NCBI GenBank assembly: GCA_934675165.1
Contig: CAKUPP010000034.1
Location: 1 to 8,051 of the forward strand
Direction: 5' to 3'
Origin: an uncultured Eubacteriales bacterium
Lineage (GTDB): Bacteria; Bacillota; Clostridia; Oscillospirales; Acutalibacteraceae
DNA: 8,051 bases
Positions 7,410 to 8,051 of the stretch are shown here, piece after piece. A program made the position numbers and the translations under genes. The notes below the pieces were generated by a model, which made no database searches, was not told where the DNA came from, and saw only the letters and a program-made list of their open reading frames with translations. Every line of letters begins with the position of its first letter. The stretch's first letter is position 1.

Positions 7410-7416
7410 CTCCTTT
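7410..7416 (-). promoter_or_regulatory. Ribosome binding site that fixes the rny TTG start
   Basis: AAAGGAG on the minus strand is a near-perfect Shine-Dalgarno site, 8 nt before the in-frame TTG at 7401. No in-frame ATG lies nearby. A GTG between them (about 7402-7404) is out of frame. Confidence 0.8.
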
Positions 7417-7481
7417 CGTAAAAACATCTGCAACACAATTTATCACACAGTACAAACCATAAACTAATGAGTTTACAAAAC

Positions 7482-7534
7482 TATCTAATTATAATCTTTA
7501 ATGCCACAGATATATATAAATTATCTAATTATAA
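7482..7534. repeat. 13-bp direct repeat in the rny leader
   Basis: TATCTAATTATAA occurs at 7482-7494 and again, identically, at 7522-7534, exactly 40 bp apart, about four helical turns. On the minus strand each copy reads TTATAATTAGATA and contains a perfect TATAAT -10 hexamer, although no good -35 sits at the right distance from either. The pair lies downstream of the putative rny promoter. It could be an operator pair, alternative -10 elements or a local duplication. Confidence 0.6.
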
Positions 7535-7553
7535 ACAATATCCTTCCCACACA

Positions 7554-7583
7554 ATTGTAGTACAACATAAAATAAAAAGTCAA
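7554..7583 (-). promoter_or_regulatory. Probable promoter of the rny-ymdB-fakA-recG-acpS operon
   Basis: On the minus strand: TTGACT (7578-7583, 5 of 6 matches), an 18-nt spacer and TACAAT (7554-7559, 5 of 6 matches). Initiation near 7547 would give a leader of about 145 nt before the rny start at 7401. It is the best promoter match I found upstream of the operon. The internal gene gaps (18 to 56 nt) show no comparable site, which supports a single long transcript. Confidence 0.55.
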
Positions 7584-7660
7584 GAAATATATCATAATTT
7601 TTAAAATTTATAAATTTCAATATTAAATAACCAACAATGATACAATCGATTCATATGACT

Positions 7661-7721
7661 TTTGAAAGTAATCATATTTGAAAGTAATTATAAATTACTG
7701 TTTGCTCAGATTTTGGCAAAC
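7661..7721. repeat. Short repeat and hairpin cluster in the intergenic region
   Basis: Three adjacent elements. TTTGAAAGTAAT occurs twice in tandem (7661-7672 and 7677-7688, period 16 bp). The second copy runs into a perfect 7-bp inverted repeat AGTAATT/AATTACT with a 3-nt loop (7683-7699). This is followed by a 6-bp inverted repeat GTTTGC/GCAAAC with a 10-nt loop (7700-7721). No U-run follows on either strand, so a terminator is unlikely. The function is unknown. Confidence 0.55.
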
Positions 7722-7916
7722 TGCAAATTATGAATAGTAAAATATTTAGGTAAGAAAAATAATTTAAATCTACAAAAACTAACTATAATAAAAAATACCA
7801 AAATACAAACAACCTTTTATTAGTAATATTTCTCGGTTATACTTGGTTTTTTAAAGAAATTTTATGATCACAATCATTACTATATATTTGTTATCACACA
7901 TACTTTTTCCTTATGG

Positions 7917-7945
7917 TTGCTCTTTAAAACAACTTGTAGTATTAT
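7917..7945 (+). promoter_or_regulatory. Candidate promoter of the right-edge Rpn-type gene
   Basis: TTGCTC (7917-7922, only 3 of 6 matches), a 17-nt spacer and TATTAT (7940-7945, 5 of 6 matches) lie upstream of the ribosome binding site AAAGGGGAG (7964-7972) of the gene starting at 7979. The -35 is weak, so this is tentative. Confidence 0.3.
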
Positions 7946-7978
7946 ATAAGTAAAAATAAATGTAAAGGGGAGTTAAAA

Positions 7979-8051
7979 ATGCAAAAGCATAATAAGATTT
8001 ATCCCGCAACAAATGATGTGGTTTTTAAAAAAATATTTGGTGATATAAACA
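7979..8051 (+). CDS. Rpn/PD-(D/E)XK nuclease-type 'transposase', N-terminal fragment
   Basis: Only the first 24 codons are inside the window, and the frame is open at the right edge. The N-terminus reads MQKHNKIYPATNDVVFKKIF followed by GDIN. The pattern P-x-x-D-x-V-F-K-x-I-F-G is the characteristic opening of the Rpn family of recombination-promoting nucleases, often annotated as PD-(D/E)XK nuclease family transposases (PDDEXK_2). The catalytic Asp-Glu-x-Lys residues would lie downstream and cannot be checked. The ATG has a strong ribosome binding site AAAGGGGAG (7964-7972) 6 nt upstream. It is transcribed divergently from rny. Such genes are often present in many copies in gut and symbiotic Clostridia and are mobile or phase-variable in some species. 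Whether this copy is intact is unknown. Confidence 0.8.
   Translation, partial: MQKHNKIYPATNDVVFKKIFGDIN

Larger units (their letters stand above)
7402..7978. other. 577-nt AT-rich divergent intergenic region
   Basis: No supportable gene lies between rny (leftward) and the plus-strand Rpn-type gene (rightward). The half nearest rny holds the putative rny promoter and a leader of about 145 nt with a 13-bp direct repeat and a 6-bp hairpin (TAAACT/AGTTTA with a 4-nt loop, 7460-7475). The middle (7661-7721) holds a repeat and hairpin cluster. About 7730-7910 is AT-rich with nothing I can name. The last 60 nt hold a candidate promoter and ribosome binding site for the right-hand gene. Open frames here are under 30 codons and lack good ribosome binding sites. 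Confidence 0.7.

Noticed and set aside
7864..7953. Plus-strand frame of 29 codons with a hydrophobic N-terminus, just before the Rpn-type gene.
   Set aside because: No ribosome binding site precedes it, and it overlaps the candidate promoter of the downstream gene. A frame of this size is expected by chance.

Overview
The window is an AT-rich piece of a low-GC Gram-positive chromosome, most likely from the Clostridia. The reasons are the gene content (RNase Y, YmdB, a FakA/YloV-type fatty acid kinase, a lipobox lipoprotein), the strong AGGAG-type ribosome binding sites and the sigma-A-like promoters. An Oscillospirales-type gut or symbiont lineage would fit, but the sequence alone does not prove it. 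I found no CRISPR array, complete insertion sequence, tRNA or rRNA gene.

Layout. Six genes lie head to tail on the minus strand. In transcription order they are rny (RNase Y), ymdB (metallophosphodiesterase), fakA/yloV (fatty acid kinase ATP-binding subunit), recG (fork-reversal helicase), acpS (holo-ACP synthase) and a LolA/YdcC-like lipoprotein. The first five are separated by only about 18 to 56 nt, carry their own Shine-Dalgarno sites and show no convincing terminator between them. They look like one operon read from a promoter near 7554-7583. The lipoprotein follows after a 230-nt gap and appears to have its own promoter (698-726). At the left edge a very good promoter (26-55) fires out of the window. 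At the right edge, beyond a 577-nt AT-rich intergenic region with short repeats, the first 24 codons of a plus-strand Rpn/PD-(D/E)XK-type 'transposase' gene are visible.

How the genes fit together. The set mixes mRNA decay (rny), signalling (ymdB), phospholipid and ACP supply (fakA, acpS), DNA repair (recG) and the cell envelope (lipoprotein). Each adjacent pair rny-ymdB, fakA-recG and acpS-lipoprotein is also adjacent in Bacillus subtilis, but there they sit at three separate loci. Here the three pairs are joined.

For four of the six genes the longest open frame begins at a TTG lying inside or upstream of the ribosome binding site. The starts given here are therefore internal ones placed by that site. 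RNase Y is best read as beginning at TTG and FakA at GTG. The core of the window is ordinary housekeeping. I see no convincing undescribed system; the less ordinary parts are the two ends and a few residue-level oddities.
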